DNA of 64,000 nucleotides from Streptomyces bikiniensis (GTDB lineage Bacteria > Actinomycetota > Actinomycetes > Streptomycetales > Streptomycetaceae), in NCBI GenBank assembly GCA_000716465.1, contig JNWL01000030.1, positions 38,285 through 102,284 of the forward strand, read 5' to 3'. Both the position numbers and the translations under genes were made by a program. Numbering within the stretch: position 1 is the stretch's first letter; each line of letters opens with the position of its first letter. Below the pieces are notes generated by a model. That model did no database searches, was not told the origin of the DNA, and saw only the letters and a list, made by a program, of their open reading frames with translations. Of this stretch, positions 17,933-27,247 are shown piece by piece.

Positions 17933-18535
17933 ATGAACGATCGCATGGTGTGGATCGACTGCGAGATGACCGGGCTCTCGCTGACGGACGACGCACTCAT
18001 CGAGGTGGCCGCGCTGGTCACCGACTCGGAACTGAACGTGCTCGGCGACGGCGTGGACATCGTGATCCGTCCGCCGGACGCGGCCCTGGAGACCATGCCG
18101 GAGATCGTGCGCCAGATGCACACGGCCTCGGGGCTGCTCGACGCGCTGCCGGGCGGCACCACGCTCGCCGACGCCGAGGCCCAGGTCCTCGCCTACATCC
18201 GCGAGCACGTCAAGGAGCCCGGCAAGGCGCCGCTGTGCGGGAACTCGGTCTCCACCGACCGCGGCTTCCTCGCCCGCGACATGCCCGCCCTGGAGGGCCA
18301 CCTGCACTACCGGATCGTCGATGTCTCCTCGGTCAAGGAACTGGCCCGCCGCTGGTACCCGAGGGCGTACTTCAACAGTCCGGAGAAGAACGGCAACCAC
18401 CGGGCGCTCGCCGACATCCGCGAGTCCATCGCCGAGCTGCGCTACTACCGCGAGGCGGTCTTCGTCCCGCAGCCCGGCCCCGACTCGGAGACCGCGAAGC
18501 GGATCGCGGCACGCCACGTCCTTCCCGCGGAGTGA
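17933..18535 (+). CDS. orn: Oligoribonuclease
   Basis: 200-residue DEDDh 3'-5' exonuclease. It degrades 2-5 nt RNA and the c-di-GMP product pGpG to mononucleotides. The four acidic residues and His lie in the usual motifs: [10 protein letters not shown] (Asp10, Glu12), NSVSTDRGF (Asp near 109) and [11 protein letters not shown] (His and Asp near 158-163). The gene after adpA in S. coelicolor is ornA and is needed for normal development. The ATG at 17933 is close to a short AAGGTGG stretch. It also links to the GGDEF-EAL gene of this window, since Orn finishes c-di-GMP breakdown. Confidence 0.96.
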   Translation: MNDRMVWIDCEMTGLSLTDDALIEVAALVTDSELNVLGDGVDIVIRPPDAALETMPEIVRQMHTASGLLDALPGGTTLADAEAQVLAYIREHVKEPGKAPLCGNSVSTDRGFLARDMPALEGHLHYRIVDVSSVKELARRWYPRAYFNSPEKNGNHRALADIRESIAELRYYREAVFVPQPGPDSETAKRIAARHVLPAE

Positions 18536-18673
18536 TCCCGGCGTGACAGGGGACTGACCGCCCGCTCGCGCCCTCGAACGCCCCTCCGGGAAACGCGGGC
18601 GCGAGCACCCTCCCGGACCCTGTAGACTTCTTCTCGGCCGGTCGGGGAAACCTTCGGGAAAACCGCCGGTCGT

Positions 18674-18747
18674 GGTGGGTATAGCTCAGCTGGTAGAGCA
18701 CCTGGTTGTGGTCCAGGATGTCGCGGGTTCGAGTCCCGTTACTCACC
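18674..18747 (+). tRNA. tRNA-His (GTG)
   Basis: Cloverleaf folds with acceptor 18675-18681/18740-18746, the extra G(-1) at 18674 that marks tRNA-His pairing with C73 at 18747, anticodon GTG at 18708-18710, and T-arm GGGTTCGAGTCCC. CCA is not encoded. A strong hairpin terminator follows 6 bp later. Confidence 0.97.
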
Positions 18748-18753
18748 CTCTGC

Positions 18754-18789
18754 ACCGAGGCCCCGGTTCGTGAGAACCGGGGCCTCGGT
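18754..18789 (+). terminator. Terminator of tRNA-His
   Basis: Perfect 16-bp stem (18754-18769 with 18774-18789) and GTGA loop, then CGTTTCC. Confidence 0.92.
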
Positions 18790-18946
18790 CGTTTCCGTGC
18801 GTCCGCGCTCGGCGCTTCCGCCACGCCCCGGTCCGCTCATCCGTTCGGGTCAAACGGCGACCCCCGCCTCCGACCCCCCTGCTAGCTTCCCTTTATGTCC
18901 TATATCGTCAGGTTTTCTCCGGCCGCCGGGGGCGGGGTGAGAGCGG

Positions 18947-20629
18947 ATGGGAATCCTGCGTGACCATCCCGAACTCGTCCTCTTCCTCTCCCTCGCGGCC
19001 GGCTACCTCGTCGGCAAGCTGCGCGTCGGCCCCATCACCCTCGGCGGCATCTGCGGCACCCTGATCGTCTCGCTGCTCCTCGGCGCCTGGACGAAGGCCA
19101 CCGTCTCCGACGACGTGAAGACGATCTTCTTCGCGCTCTTCATCTTCTCGCTCGGCTACATGGCGGGGCCGCAGTTCTTCGCCAACCTCAACCGGAAGAG
19201 CCTGCGCTTCTTCGCCCTCTGCCTCATCGAGGTCGTCTGCGTCGTCGGCATCGCCCTCGGCATCGCGGAGGCCTTCGACCTCGACGTCGGCACCGCCGCG
19301 GGCATCCTCGCCGGCGCGGCCACCGAGTCGGCGGTCGTCGGCACGGCCACCGAGTCCATCGCCAAGCTGAGCGACCTGACCCAGGAGCAGATCACCCAGT
19401 ACCAGGGCCACGTGGCCACCGCGTACACCGTCTGCTACCTGTTCGGCCTCGTCACCATCGTCATCTACACCAGCCAGATCATGCCGATGCTGATGCGGAT
19501 CAACCTCCGCGACGCCTCGCGCGAGCTCTGGGAGCGGATGCGCGGCGAGGGCGGCGGCCTGGAGTCCGACGAGCGCGAGGCACTCCCGGGCCTGGTCGGC
19601 CGGACGTTCCTGGTCACGCACGCGGACGGGACCGGGGTCGCCGACCTGGAGCGCTCGCTCGGCGGCCGGGTCACCGTCGAGGCGGTGAAACGCGGCAGCA
19701 AGGTGCTCACCCCTCCCCCGCCCGGCTTCGTGCTCACCCTCTCCGACCTGGTGCTCGCCGTCGGCCGGCGGGCCAACATCATCGAGGCGGGCCGGGTCAT
19801 CGGCCCCGAGACGCCGGCCGTCCCCGGCCTGGACACCCCGCTCGCCACCACCCAGGTCTCCCTGACCGACAAGGGCGTCTCCGGCAAGTCCCTCGACACC
19901 CTCTCCAAGGAGCACCCGGAGTTCTCCTCCGGCGGGGTGTACGTCACGGACGTGCTGCGCAACGACCAGCACCTGCCCGCCACGCCGGAGACCGTCGTCG
20001 ACCGCGGTGACGTGCTCACCCTGGTCGGCGCCCGCTCGGGCCTGGGCAAGCTGGCGTCCCGGATCGGCGCGACCGTGAGGAACGACGCCACGGACTTCAT
20101 CTACCTGGGCCTCGGCATCGTCTGCGGCTCGCTGCTCGGCCAGGTCGTGGTCGAGTTCGGCGACGTCCCCCTGTCGCTCGGCACCGGCGGCGGCTGTCTG
20201 ATCTCCGGGCTGCTCTTCGGCTGGTTCCGGTCCCGCACCCAGACCTTCGGCGCCTTCCCGCCGCAGGCCGCCGCCACCCTCAAGGACATGGGCCTGGCGA
20301 TCTTCATCGCCTGCACGGGCCTGGTGTCGGGCCCGCAGGCCTGGCCGCTGCTCAAGGAGTACGGGGCGCTGCTGCCGTTCGCGGGGATCGCGATGGTCCT
20401 GGTGCCCGCGACGATCTCCCTCGTCGTCGGCCGCAAGCTGCTGAAGATCGAGAAGCCGCTGCTCATCGGCGCCATCGCGGGCCAGCAGTGCTCGACCCCG
20501 GCCATCACCTCGATCACCCAGGTGGCCCAGAGCTCGGTCCCGATGCTCGGCTACACGATCACGTACACCCTCTCCAACTTCCTGCTCCCCCTGACCGGCC
20601 CGCTGCTCGTCGGCATCCTGGGGGCGTGA
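18947..20629 (+). CDS. AspT-like aspartate:alanine antiporter, copy 1
   Basis: 560 residues of the aspartate-alanine exchanger (AAE) family: hydrophobic helices in residues 1-180, a cytosolic middle with two TrkA_C-like (RCK_C) domains at about 200-380 (LTLSDLVLAVGRRANI and VVDRGDVLTLVGARSGL), then more helices to the end. Each half has the family repeat (GYLVGKLRVGPITLGG, and LLFGWFRSRTQTFGAFPP). In Tetragenococcus AspT exchanges aspartate for alanine electrogenically. A second copy follows 9 bp later and aspartate 4-decarboxylase follows that, which supports this function. The ATG start has only a weak GAGAG ribosome site. Confidence 0.88.
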   Translation: MGILRDHPELVLFLSLAAGYLVGKLRVGPITLGGICGTLIVSLLLGAWTKATVSDDVKTIFFALFIFSLGYMAGPQFFANLNRKSLRFFALCLIEVVCVVGIALGIAEAFDLDVGTAAGILAGAATESAVVGTATESIAKLSDLTQEQITQYQGHVATAYTVCYLFGLVTIVIYTSQIMPMLMRINLRDASRELWERMRGEGGGLESDEREALPGLVGRTFLVTHADGTGVADLERSLGGRVTVEAVKRGSKVLTPPPPGFVLTLSDLVLAVGRRANIIEAGRVIGPETPAVPGLDTPLATTQVSLTDKGVSGKSLDTLSKEHPEFSSGGVYVTDVLRNDQHLPATPETVVDRGDVLTLVGARSGLGKLASRIGATVRNDATDFIYLGLGIVCGSLLGQVVVEFGDVPLSLGTGGGCLISGLLFGWFRSRTQTFGAFPPQAAATLKDMGLAIFIACTGLVSGPQAWPLLKEYGALLPFAGIAMVLVPATISLVVGRKLLKIEKPLLIGAIAGQQCSTPAITSITQVAQSSVPMLGYTITYTLSNFLLPLTGPLLVGILGA

Positions 20630-20638
20630 GGCGGCGCG

Positions 20639-22342
20639 ATGATCGACTTCCTGAACCGGAACGTCTTCCAGCCCCACCCCGAACTCCTCGTCTTCCTCAC
20701 CGTCGCGCTCGGCTTCCTCTTCGGGAGGCTCCGCTACCGGACCCTCGCGCTCGGCGCCGTCACCGGCTGCCTGGTGGCCGGGCTGCTGCTCGGCGCGCAG
20801 TTCGAGGTGACGATCGACGCCACGGTGAAGAACCTCTTCTTCACCATGTTCCTCTTCGCCCTCGGCTACAAGGTCGGCCCGCAGTTCTTCCGGGGCCTGA
20901 AGAAGGACGGCCTGCCGCAGGTCGTCAACGCCGTCGTCGTCTGCGTGACGGGCCTCCTCGTCTCCTGGGGCTTCGCCGCGATGCTCGGGTACGGCCCCGG
21001 CCTCTCCGCCGGGCTCCTCGGCGGCGCGCTCACCCAGTCCGCCGTCATCGGCGTCGCCCAGGACGCCATCGGCAACCTGCCGGGGCTCTCCGCCGCGCAG
21101 ACGAAGACCGAGGAGAACCTGGTCGCGATCGGCTACGCCGTCACGTACCCGCTCGGCACGATCCTCTGCGCGCTGCTCCTCGCCAACGTCCTGCCCAGGC
21201 TGTACAAGCGGGACCTGGCCGCCGAGTCGGCGCGGCTCGCCGAGGAGCTGGACGCGCCCGGCGACGACCCCGACCTGTCCGAGGGCTACTACGAGGTCGT
21301 GCTCCGCGCGTACCGCGTCGAGCGCCCCGACCTCGCCGGCCGCACCATCGACGACTTCGAGCAGCAGCAGAAGGCGCTCGGCCGCCGCGTCTACCTCACC
21401 CGGGTGCGGCGGGACGGGAAGATCCTCGACCACGACCAGCGGACGGTGCTCCGCGAGGGCGACACGGTGGCGATCAGCGCGCTGCGCGGCTCGCTCGTCG
21501 ACTTCGACCCGCTGACCCACGTCGGGCCGGAGGCGGACGACGTCGAACTGCTCGGGTACCGGACGGAGACCCTGCACGTGGTCGCCTCGGAGAAGGCGCA
21601 GCTCGGCAGGAGCATCGCCGACCTGCGCCGCGAGCCCTTCATGGTGGGCGTGTACGTCGACAAAGTCTACCGGGCGGGCGCCGAGTACCCGTACCGCCTC
21701 TCGACCACCCTGGAGCGCGGCGACACCCTGGTCCTGACCGGGCCGAAGCGGCTCGTGGACCCGGCGGGGAAGGCGATCGGCAAGCCCGTGCCGACCTCCT
21801 TCGCCACCGACATGCTCTGGGTGGGCCTCGGCATCTTCCTCGGCGGCTGCGTCGGCATCCCGGCCCTGACCGTGTCCGGCGTGCCGATCTCGCTCTCCAC
21901 CTCCGGCGGCGCGCTGATCATGGGCCTGGTCTTCGGCTGGATCCGCGGCAAGTACCCGACGTACGGCAACGTCCCGCCCGGCGCGCAGTGGTTCATGGAC
22001 ACCCTGGGCCTGTGCCTGTTCGTCGCGGTCGTCGGCATCAACGCCGGGCCGAGCTTCACCGGCGGCCTGGCCTCGGCCGGCTGGGGGCTGCTGCTCTGGG
22101 GCGCGGTGGCGACCGTGATCCCGCTGCTCGTCGGCTTCCTCGTCGGCCACTACGTCCAGAAGATCCGCTTTCCGATCCTGATGGGCGTCCTGGCCGGCGG
22201 CCAGACGACGACCGCGGCGATCGGCGCGATCAACGAACAGTCCCGGTCGCAGATCCCGACCCTCGGCTACACGATCCCCTACGCGGTGGGCAACGTCCTG
22301 CTGACCGTCTGGGGCGCCGTGATCGTCATCCTCCACCACTGA
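20639..22342 (+). CDS. AspT-like aspartate:alanine antiporter, copy 2
   Basis: 567 residues with the same layout as copy 1: helical half, two central TrkA_C domains (YYEVVLRAYRVERPDL near 218 and TLERGDTLVLTGPKRLVDP near 357), helical half with FGWIRGKYPTYGNVPPGAQWF near 440 and GQTTTAAIGAINEQS near 521. The two copies are clearly paralogous but diverged. It starts 9 bp after copy 1 and 30 bp before the decarboxylase, so the three form an operon. Whether the two act as a heteromer or separately cannot be seen. Confidence 0.88.
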   Translation: MIDFLNRNVFQPHPELLVFLTVALGFLFGRLRYRTLALGAVTGCLVAGLLLGAQFEVTIDATVKNLFFTMFLFALGYKVGPQFFRGLKKDGLPQVVNAVVVCVTGLLVSWGFAAMLGYGPGLSAGLLGGALTQSAVIGVAQDAIGNLPGLSAAQTKTEENLVAIGYAVTYPLGTILCALLLANVLPRLYKRDLAAESARLAEELDAPGDDPDLSEGYYEVVLRAYRVERPDLAGRTIDDFEQQQKALGRRVYLTRVRRDGKILDHDQRTVLREGDTVAISALRGSLVDFDPLTHVGPEADDVELLGYRTETLHVVASEKAQLGRSIADLRREPFMVGVYVDKVYRAGAEYPYRLSTTLERGDTLVLTGPKRLVDPAGKAIGKPVPTSFATDMLWVGLGIFLGGCVGIPALTVSGVPISLSTSGGALIMGLVFGWIRGKYPTYGNVPPGAQWFMDTLGLCLFVAVVGINAGPSFTGGLASAGWGLLLWGAVATVIPLLVGFLVGHYVQKIRFPILMGVLAGGQTTTAAIGAINEQSRSQIPTLGYTIPYAVGNVLLTVWGAVIVILHH

Positions 22343-22372
22343 CGCGAACCCTCCCGTACGGAAGGACATGCC

Positions 22373-24022
22373 GTGCCCAAGCCCACGTTCACCCGCGAGG
22401 AGATCAGGTCCTTCGCGCAGCTCTCGCCGTTCGAGCTCAAGGACACCTTCATCTCGCTCGCCAAGCAGGCCCAGGAGGACCAGCCCGGGCAGAAGGACAA
22501 GTCGCAGGTGCAGATGCTCAACGCGGGCCGCGGCAACCCGAACTGGGTGGCCACCGGGCCCCGCGAGGCCTTCCACGCCCTCGGCTACTTCTCCCTGGCG
22601 GAGTCCCGCCGCGTGTGGACCGCCGACGACCTGGGCGGCATGCCCGAGGTGAAGGGGTCCGGCGAGCGCTTCGACGCCTTCGTGCGGCAGCACCCGGACC
22701 TGCCGGGGATCGAGCTCCTGGAGAAGAGCGTGGCGTACGCGGTGGAGCGCTTCGGCTTCGACCGGGACTCGTTCCTGCACGAGCTGACGGACAGTTCGGT
22801 CGGCGACAACTACCCGGTGCCGGACCGGATGCTGCCGCACGCCGAGCGGATCGTGCGCGGCTACCTCGACGACGAGATGTTCGACGGGAAGCCGCCGGCC
22901 GGGAACACCTCGCTGTTCGCGACCGAGGGCGGCACGGCCGCCATGTGCTACATCTTCGACTCCCTGATGAAGAACGGGATCCTGAAGAAGGGCGACCGGA
23001 TCGCCCTGATGGTCCCGGTCTTCACCCCGTACATCGAGATCCCCGAGCTGGACACCTACGACTTCGACGTGGTGACGGTCGAGGCGAGCCTCTTCACCGA
23101 GACCGGGGTGCGCCAGTGGCGCTACCCGGCCGAGGAGGTCGCCAAGCTGGAGGACCCCTCCGTCAAGCTGGTCTGCCTGGTGAACCCGTCCAATCCGCCG
23201 TCCCTCGCGCTGAGCCGGCGGGTCGCCGACCAGATCAAGGAGATCGTCGCCTCGAAGAACCCGAACCTGCTGATCGTCACGGACGACGTCTACGGGACGT
23301 TCGTGCCCGGCTTCCGCTCGATCGCCGCCGACCTGCCGCGCAACACGCTGCTCGTGTACTCGTACTCCAAGCACTACGGCGCCACGGGCTGGCGGCTCGG
23401 CGTCATCGGCCTGAACGACGACAACGTGATCGACGCGATGCTGGCGGAGCTGCCGGAGGAGGAGAAGGAGCGGCTGAACAAGCGGTACGGGACGCTGACG
23501 CTCGAACCGGAGAAGATGCGGTTCATCGACCGGATGGTGGCGGACTCGCGCCAGGTGGCGCTCAACCACACGGCCGGGCTCTCGCTGCCGCAGCAGGTGA
23601 TGATGGTGCTCTTCTCCCTCTTCGACATGCTGGAGGAGGGGCGGGCGTACAAGGAGCGGATCCGCGGGATCGTCGGCCGTCGGCTCGACCTGCTCCTGGA
23701 GGGCGCCCGCATGAAGATCTCGGAGGATCCGCAGCGGGCCGCCTACTACATCGAGCTGGACCTGCTCGCGGAGGCCGAGCGGGTGCACGGCAAGCCGTTC
23801 GCGGACTTCCTGGAGAAGAACTACGAGCCGGTGGACCCGCTGTTCCGGCTGGCCCAGCAGACGGGCGTGGTCCTGCTCAACGGCGGCGGCTTCGACGGCC
23901 CGGAGTGGTCCGTGCGGGTGTCGCTCGCCAACCTGGACGACCTGGACTACCTGAAGATCGGCCACCACCTGCGGGCGATCTTCGACGCGTACGCGGAGGA
24001 GTGGCAGGCCTCGGGGGCCTGA
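22373..24022 (+). CDS. Aspartate 4-decarboxylase / aspartate aminotransferase
   Basis: 549-residue PLP enzyme of the fold-type I aspartate beta-decarboxylase family (AspD/AsdA). It converts L-aspartate to L-alanine plus CO2. Visible features: GRGNPNWVATGPREAF near residue 51, NPSNPPSL near 272, a DDVYGTF block near 302 and the PLP lysine Lys333 in YSYSKHYGATGWRLG. Length fits the family (about 530-550). The GTG at 22373 lies 6 nt after GAAGGA; an ATG 5 bp earlier is out of frame. Together with the AspT genes this makes an aspartate-in, alanine-out cycle that consumes a proton inside. Confidence 0.93.
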   Translation: MPKPTFTREEIRSFAQLSPFELKDTFISLAKQAQEDQPGQKDKSQVQMLNAGRGNPNWVATGPREAFHALGYFSLAESRRVWTADDLGGMPEVKGSGERFDAFVRQHPDLPGIELLEKSVAYAVERFGFDRDSFLHELTDSSVGDNYPVPDRMLPHAERIVRGYLDDEMFDGKPPAGNTSLFATEGGTAAMCYIFDSLMKNGILKKGDRIALMVPVFTPYIEIPELDTYDFDVVTVEASLFTETGVRQWRYPAEEVAKLEDPSVKLVCLVNPSNPPSLALSRRVADQIKEIVASKNPNLLIVTDDVYGTFVPGFRSIAADLPRNTLLVYSYSKHYGATGWRLGVIGLNDDNVIDAMLAELPEEEKERLNKRYGTLTLEPEKMRFIDRMVADSRQVALNHTAGLSLPQQVMMVLFSLFDMLEEGRAYKERIRGIVGRRLDLLLEGARMKISEDPQRAAYYIELDLLAEAERVHGKPFADFLEKNYEPVDPLFRLAQQTGVVLLNGGGFDGPEWSVRVSLANLDDLDYLKIGHHLRAIFDAYAEEWQASGA

Positions 24023-24037
24023 CGAGAGGCAGGAGGG

Positions 24038-24078
24038 GCGCGCCCCGGTCGGAGGTAGGGGGGCCGACCGGGGCGCGC
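24038..24078. terminator. Bidirectional hairpin between the decarboxylase and the GH18 gene
   Basis: 15-bp perfect stem (24038-24052 with 24064-24078) around an 11-nt loop, placed between two convergent genes. Confidence 0.85.
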
Positions 24079-24109
24079 GGTGTGGGGGGGCACAGTGGTC
24101 CGTGAGGGC

Positions 24110-25612
24110 CTACCGGTAGGCGGCGAACGCCTTCGTGAAGGCCAGCGGCTGCTGGAGGATCGAGGAGCAGGTGGCGTCGGCGCGGTTCACGGCGCCGTCC
24201 GGGCACTGCTTGTCGCGGGTCGAGGACCACATCGAGAGCCAACCGAGGCCCTTGGACTTCGCGAAGTCGACGAGCTGGGTGGCGTCGTCCACCGTGAAGA
24301 CCTCGGTGGTGACGTCGTTGACGCCGATCATCGGGGTGACGGCGACGGCCTTCCAGGCGGCCGCGTCGGAGAGCCCGAGGACGCCCTTGATCTGGGCCTG
24401 CGTCGCGGTCGCGGCCTGGATCGCGTACGTACCCATGTCGGCGCTGTACGCCGGGCCGTAGTCCATCGCCATGATGTTGACGGCGTCGACGCGGACCCCG
24501 TTCCGCTTGGCGTCGGCCAGCAGGTCCACGCCCGGCTGGGTCAGGCCCTCGGGCATGACCGGCAGGGTGAAGGAGACGTCCAGGCCCGGGTGGGCCTTCT
24601 GGAGCTGCGCGATCGCCTGCGAGCGGCGGGTGTTGGCGGCGGTGTCCGGCAGGGCCGCGCCCTCGACGTCGAAGTCGACCTTGGTCAGCCCGTACCGGTC
24701 GACGACCTCGCCGTACGCGGCGGCGAGCGCCGGGGCGGAGGAGCAGTTCAGGGCCAGCTCGTGGCCTGCGGCGCCGCCGAAGGAGACGCGGACGTCACCG
24801 CCCTTGGCGCGCAGGGCGCCGATCTGGGCGGCGACCTTGTCGTTCGCCAGGTCGGTGACCCCGCCCCACAGCGGGGCGCAGGCGCCGCCGGAGGTGATGA
24901 AGGCGAGGTTGAACTCCTTCACGCCGGTGGCGTCGGCGGTCGCGAGCAGGTCGTACGCCGGGTGGAGCGAGGTGTCGACGTACGGGGCGAACTTCGCGCC
25001 GGTCGCGGGGGCCGGCGTGGAGGTCGTGGGGGTGGGCGTCGGGGCCGGGGTCCGCGTCGGCGCGGGGGCCGTGGTGGCGGACGCGGTCGGGGTCGGAGTC
25101 GGCTTGGCCGTCGCCGTGGGGGTGGCGGTGGCCGTGGGCCGGTCGGTGGGGCGGCCGCTGGGGGTGGGGGCGGGGCCGCCGGCCGAACAGGACGCCTTGT
25201 TGATCAGGCAGTTCGCGGGGTCGCCCGCCTCTCCGGCGGCGGAGGTGACGAAGCCGACGGTGACGGACTGGCCGGGGGCCAGCTGCCGGTTCCAGCTCGC
25301 GGGCTTCACCGTGACGTGCCGGCCGGAGACGGTGTGCTCGCCGTTCCAGAGGGAGCCGATGGTGGTGCCGGTCGGCAGGTCGAACTCCAGGGTCCAGTCG
25401 GACTGGGCGGCGGAGGTCTCGTTGGTGACGACGTACTGGCCGGTGTAGCCGCCGGTCCAGGAGCTGGTCCGGGTGTAGGCGGCGCCGACGGAGGCGGCCT
25501 GGGCGGTGCCGGTGAAGGCGAAGGCGGCGCCGCCGACGACGGCCGCCGTGACGACCGCTCCGACGACCTTGGTCCTCGTACTCGCCCTGCGCCGGTGCGA
25601 ACGGGTGCCCAT
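24110..25612 (-). CDS. Secreted CBM2-GH18 chitinase-like enzyme
   Basis: 500 residues. An Arg-rich start and hydrophobic signal ending at AQA-ASVG, then a CBM2 carbohydrate-binding module (about 37-150, with SWTGGYTGQYVV and WNGEHTVSGR), a Thr/Pro linker (about 155-205) and a GH18 barrel. The catalytic motif appears as KVDFDVEG (DxDxE) near residue 330. It should bind and cleave chitin or a related polymer outside the cell. The ATG at 25612 is chosen for the signal peptide; a longer frame from 25678 is unlikely. I see no dre site upstream, unlike the other chitin genes here. Confidence 0.9.
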   Translation of the reverse strand: MGTRSHRRRASTRTKVVGAVVTAAVVGGAAFAFTGTAQAASVGAAYTRTSSWTGGYTGQYVVTNETSAAQSDWTLEFDLPTGTTIGSLWNGEHTVSGRHVTVKPASWNRQLAPGQSVTVGFVTSAAGEAGDPANCLINKASCSAGGPAPTPSGRPTDRPTATATPTATAKPTPTPTASATTAPAPTRTPAPTPTPTTSTPAPATGAKFAPYVDTSLHPAYDLLATADATGVKEFNLAFITSGGACAPLWGGVTDLANDKVAAQIGALRAKGGDVRVSFGGAAGHELALNCSSAPALAAAYGEVVDRYGLTKVDFDVEGAALPDTAANTRRSQAIAQLQKAHPGLDVSFTLPVMPEGLTQPGVDLLADAKRNGVRVDAVNIMAMDYGPAYSADMGTYAIQAATATQAQIKGVLGLSDAAAWKAVAVTPMIGVNDVTTEVFTVDDATQLVDFAKSKGLGWLSMWSSTRDKQCPDGAVNRADATCSSILQQPLAFTKAFAAYR

Positions 25613-25825
25613 GGCGTGCCTGCCTCTGCGTGCGGAAGTGGGGGTGCGGCAGCACGCTAGCGAGCGGGGAACGGACAAAGCGGGGGATCGGGGACGGGGC
25701 CGGGGATCCTTAGGGTCCGCTTAAGGTGCCCATCGGAACCAGGAAAGGTTCTGCCGGGCTCCCCGGAGGGGTGCGCTTCCCGGGTCCCGGGGTGCGCTCC
25801 CCGAGGAGGGACAACCGCCGGGAGG

Positions 25826-27247
25826 TCAGGCCTCCTTCGCCCGTCGCGTCCCCGTGCCCCCGCGTCTGCGGCGGGCCGGGCGGTGGCCCCGGCGGCCGTG
25901 CGGGCCGGTCGGGCCGCCCGCTCCGGCGCGGCCGCCGAGGCCGATCCAGACGCGCACCTCCGTACCGCCGAGGACCGAGCGGCCGATGCGGACGTCGCCG
26001 CCGGTGCCCTCCGCCACGCGCCGGACGATGTCGAGGCCGAGGCCCGTGGAGCCGTCCCGGGTGCCGCTGTTGCCCCGGGCCAGGGCGGCGGCCGGGTCGG
26101 CGATGCCGGGGCCCGCGTCGGAGACCAGGACGATGACGGCGTCCTCGCCGTTGTGGACGTCGATGGAGAAGGCCGTGCCCTCCGGGGTGTGCCGGAAGAC
26201 GTTGCCGAGGAGGGCGTCGAGCGCGGCGACGAGTTCGGGCCGGGCGACCGGGATGCGGACCGGGCGCTCGACGCCCGCGACCCGCACCCGGCGCCCCTCG
26301 TCCTCGGCGAGCGCCGACCAGAAGTCCATGCGTTCGCGCACCACTTCGGCGGCGTCGCAGCCCGCGCCGGGGCCGTTCGCCTGGGTCTGCGGCTTCGCCT
26401 CCCGGGCCGTGCGGATGATGATGTCGACCTCGCGCTCCAGCTGTTCGACGGCCGCGCGGGTCTGCTCGGCGGCCGGCCCCGAGCCGAGCGAGGCCGCGTT
26501 GAGGCGCAGGACGGTCAGCGGGGTGCGCAGCCGGTGGGAGAGGTCGGCGGCCAGCTCCCGTTCGTTGGCGAGGAGCTGGACGACCTGGTCGGCCATCGAG
26601 TTGAAGGCGACGGCGGCGGACTTGAGTTCCGGCGGCCCCTCCTCGGGGACCCGGGCGCCGAGCCGCCCCTCGCCCAGGTCGTGGGCGGCGCCCGCGAGCC
26701 GCTGGGCGGGCTGGACCATGCGGACGCCCAGGCGGTCGGCGACGGCGACGGAGCCGACGATCAGGGCGGCGCCGACCCCGGCGAGGACCAGCCAGGCGGT
26801 GCCGACGCCGTTGGACACGTCGCCCTCGGGGACGAAGAGTTCGACGACCGCGACCCGGCCGCTGCTGAGCGCGGTGGGCTGGAGCAGCGCGAAGCCGCCG
26901 GGCACCTCGGTGAGGGAGGCGCGGCCGAGCTCCCGGGTGGCCGTCAGGGCCTCCTCCCCCGCCCGGCTGGTCCCGGTCTTCAGGGGCGCGCCGCCCGGCA
27001 CCTCGGCGGGGACGTGGACGGCGAGCCGGCCGGCGGCCCCGTCCTCGGTGGTGGCGACGGCCTTGCCGAGCTCGTCGCGGTCGGTGGTGATGGCGAGGAC
27101 GGGGGCGAGCCCGGCGGCCCGCCGCTCGGCGTTGGAGATGGCCCGGTCGCGGGCCATCTCCTTGACGACGAGCCCGAGGGGGACGGCGAAGGCGACCACG
27201 ACCATGGCGGTGACGGCCAGGCACACCTTGACGAGCGCCCATCTCAC
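25826..27247 (-). CDS. Sensor histidine kinase
   Basis: 473-residue two-component sensor. First membrane helix at about 8-30, an extracellular sensor domain of about 110 residues, a second helix at about 145-167, HAMP (VQPAQRLAGAAHDLGEGRLGARV), the H-box DLSHRLRTPL with phospho-acceptor His238, and a HATPase domain with N, G1 (DAGPGI) and G2 (STGLGLDIV) boxes. An Arg/Gly-rich basic tail follows. The GTG start at 27247 overlaps the response-regulator stop (GTGA), so the two genes are translationally coupled. The signal is unknown. Confidence 0.92.
   Translation of the reverse strand: MRWALVKVCLAVTAMVVVAFAVPLGLVVKEMARDRAISNAERRAAGLAPVLAITTDRDELGKAVATTEDGAAGRLAVHVPAEVPGGAPLKTGTSRAGEEALTATRELGRASLTEVPGGFALLQPTALSSGRVAVVELFVPEGDVSNGVGTAWLVLAGVGAALIVGSVAVADRLGVRMVQPAQRLAGAAHDLGEGRLGARVPEEGPPELKSAAVAFNSMADQVVQLLANERELAADLSHRLRTPLTVLRLNAASLGSGPAAEQTRAAVEQLEREVDIIIRTAREAKPQTQANGPGAGCDAAEVVRERMDFWSALAEDEGRRVRVAGVERPVRIPVARPELVAALDALLGNVFRHTPEGTAFSIDVHNGEDAVIVLVSDAGPGIADPAAALARGNSGTRDGSTGLGLDIVRRVAEGTGGDVRIGRSVLGGTEVRVWIGLGGRAGAGGPTGPHGRRGHRPARRRRGGTGTRRAKEA

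Noticed and set aside
18908..23968. A 1686-codon open frame on the minus strand
   Set aside because: It is antisense to the AspT-AspT-decarboxylase operon, has a Val/Gly/Arg-rich composition typical of GC-rich shadow frames and no domain; the + genes have clear families.
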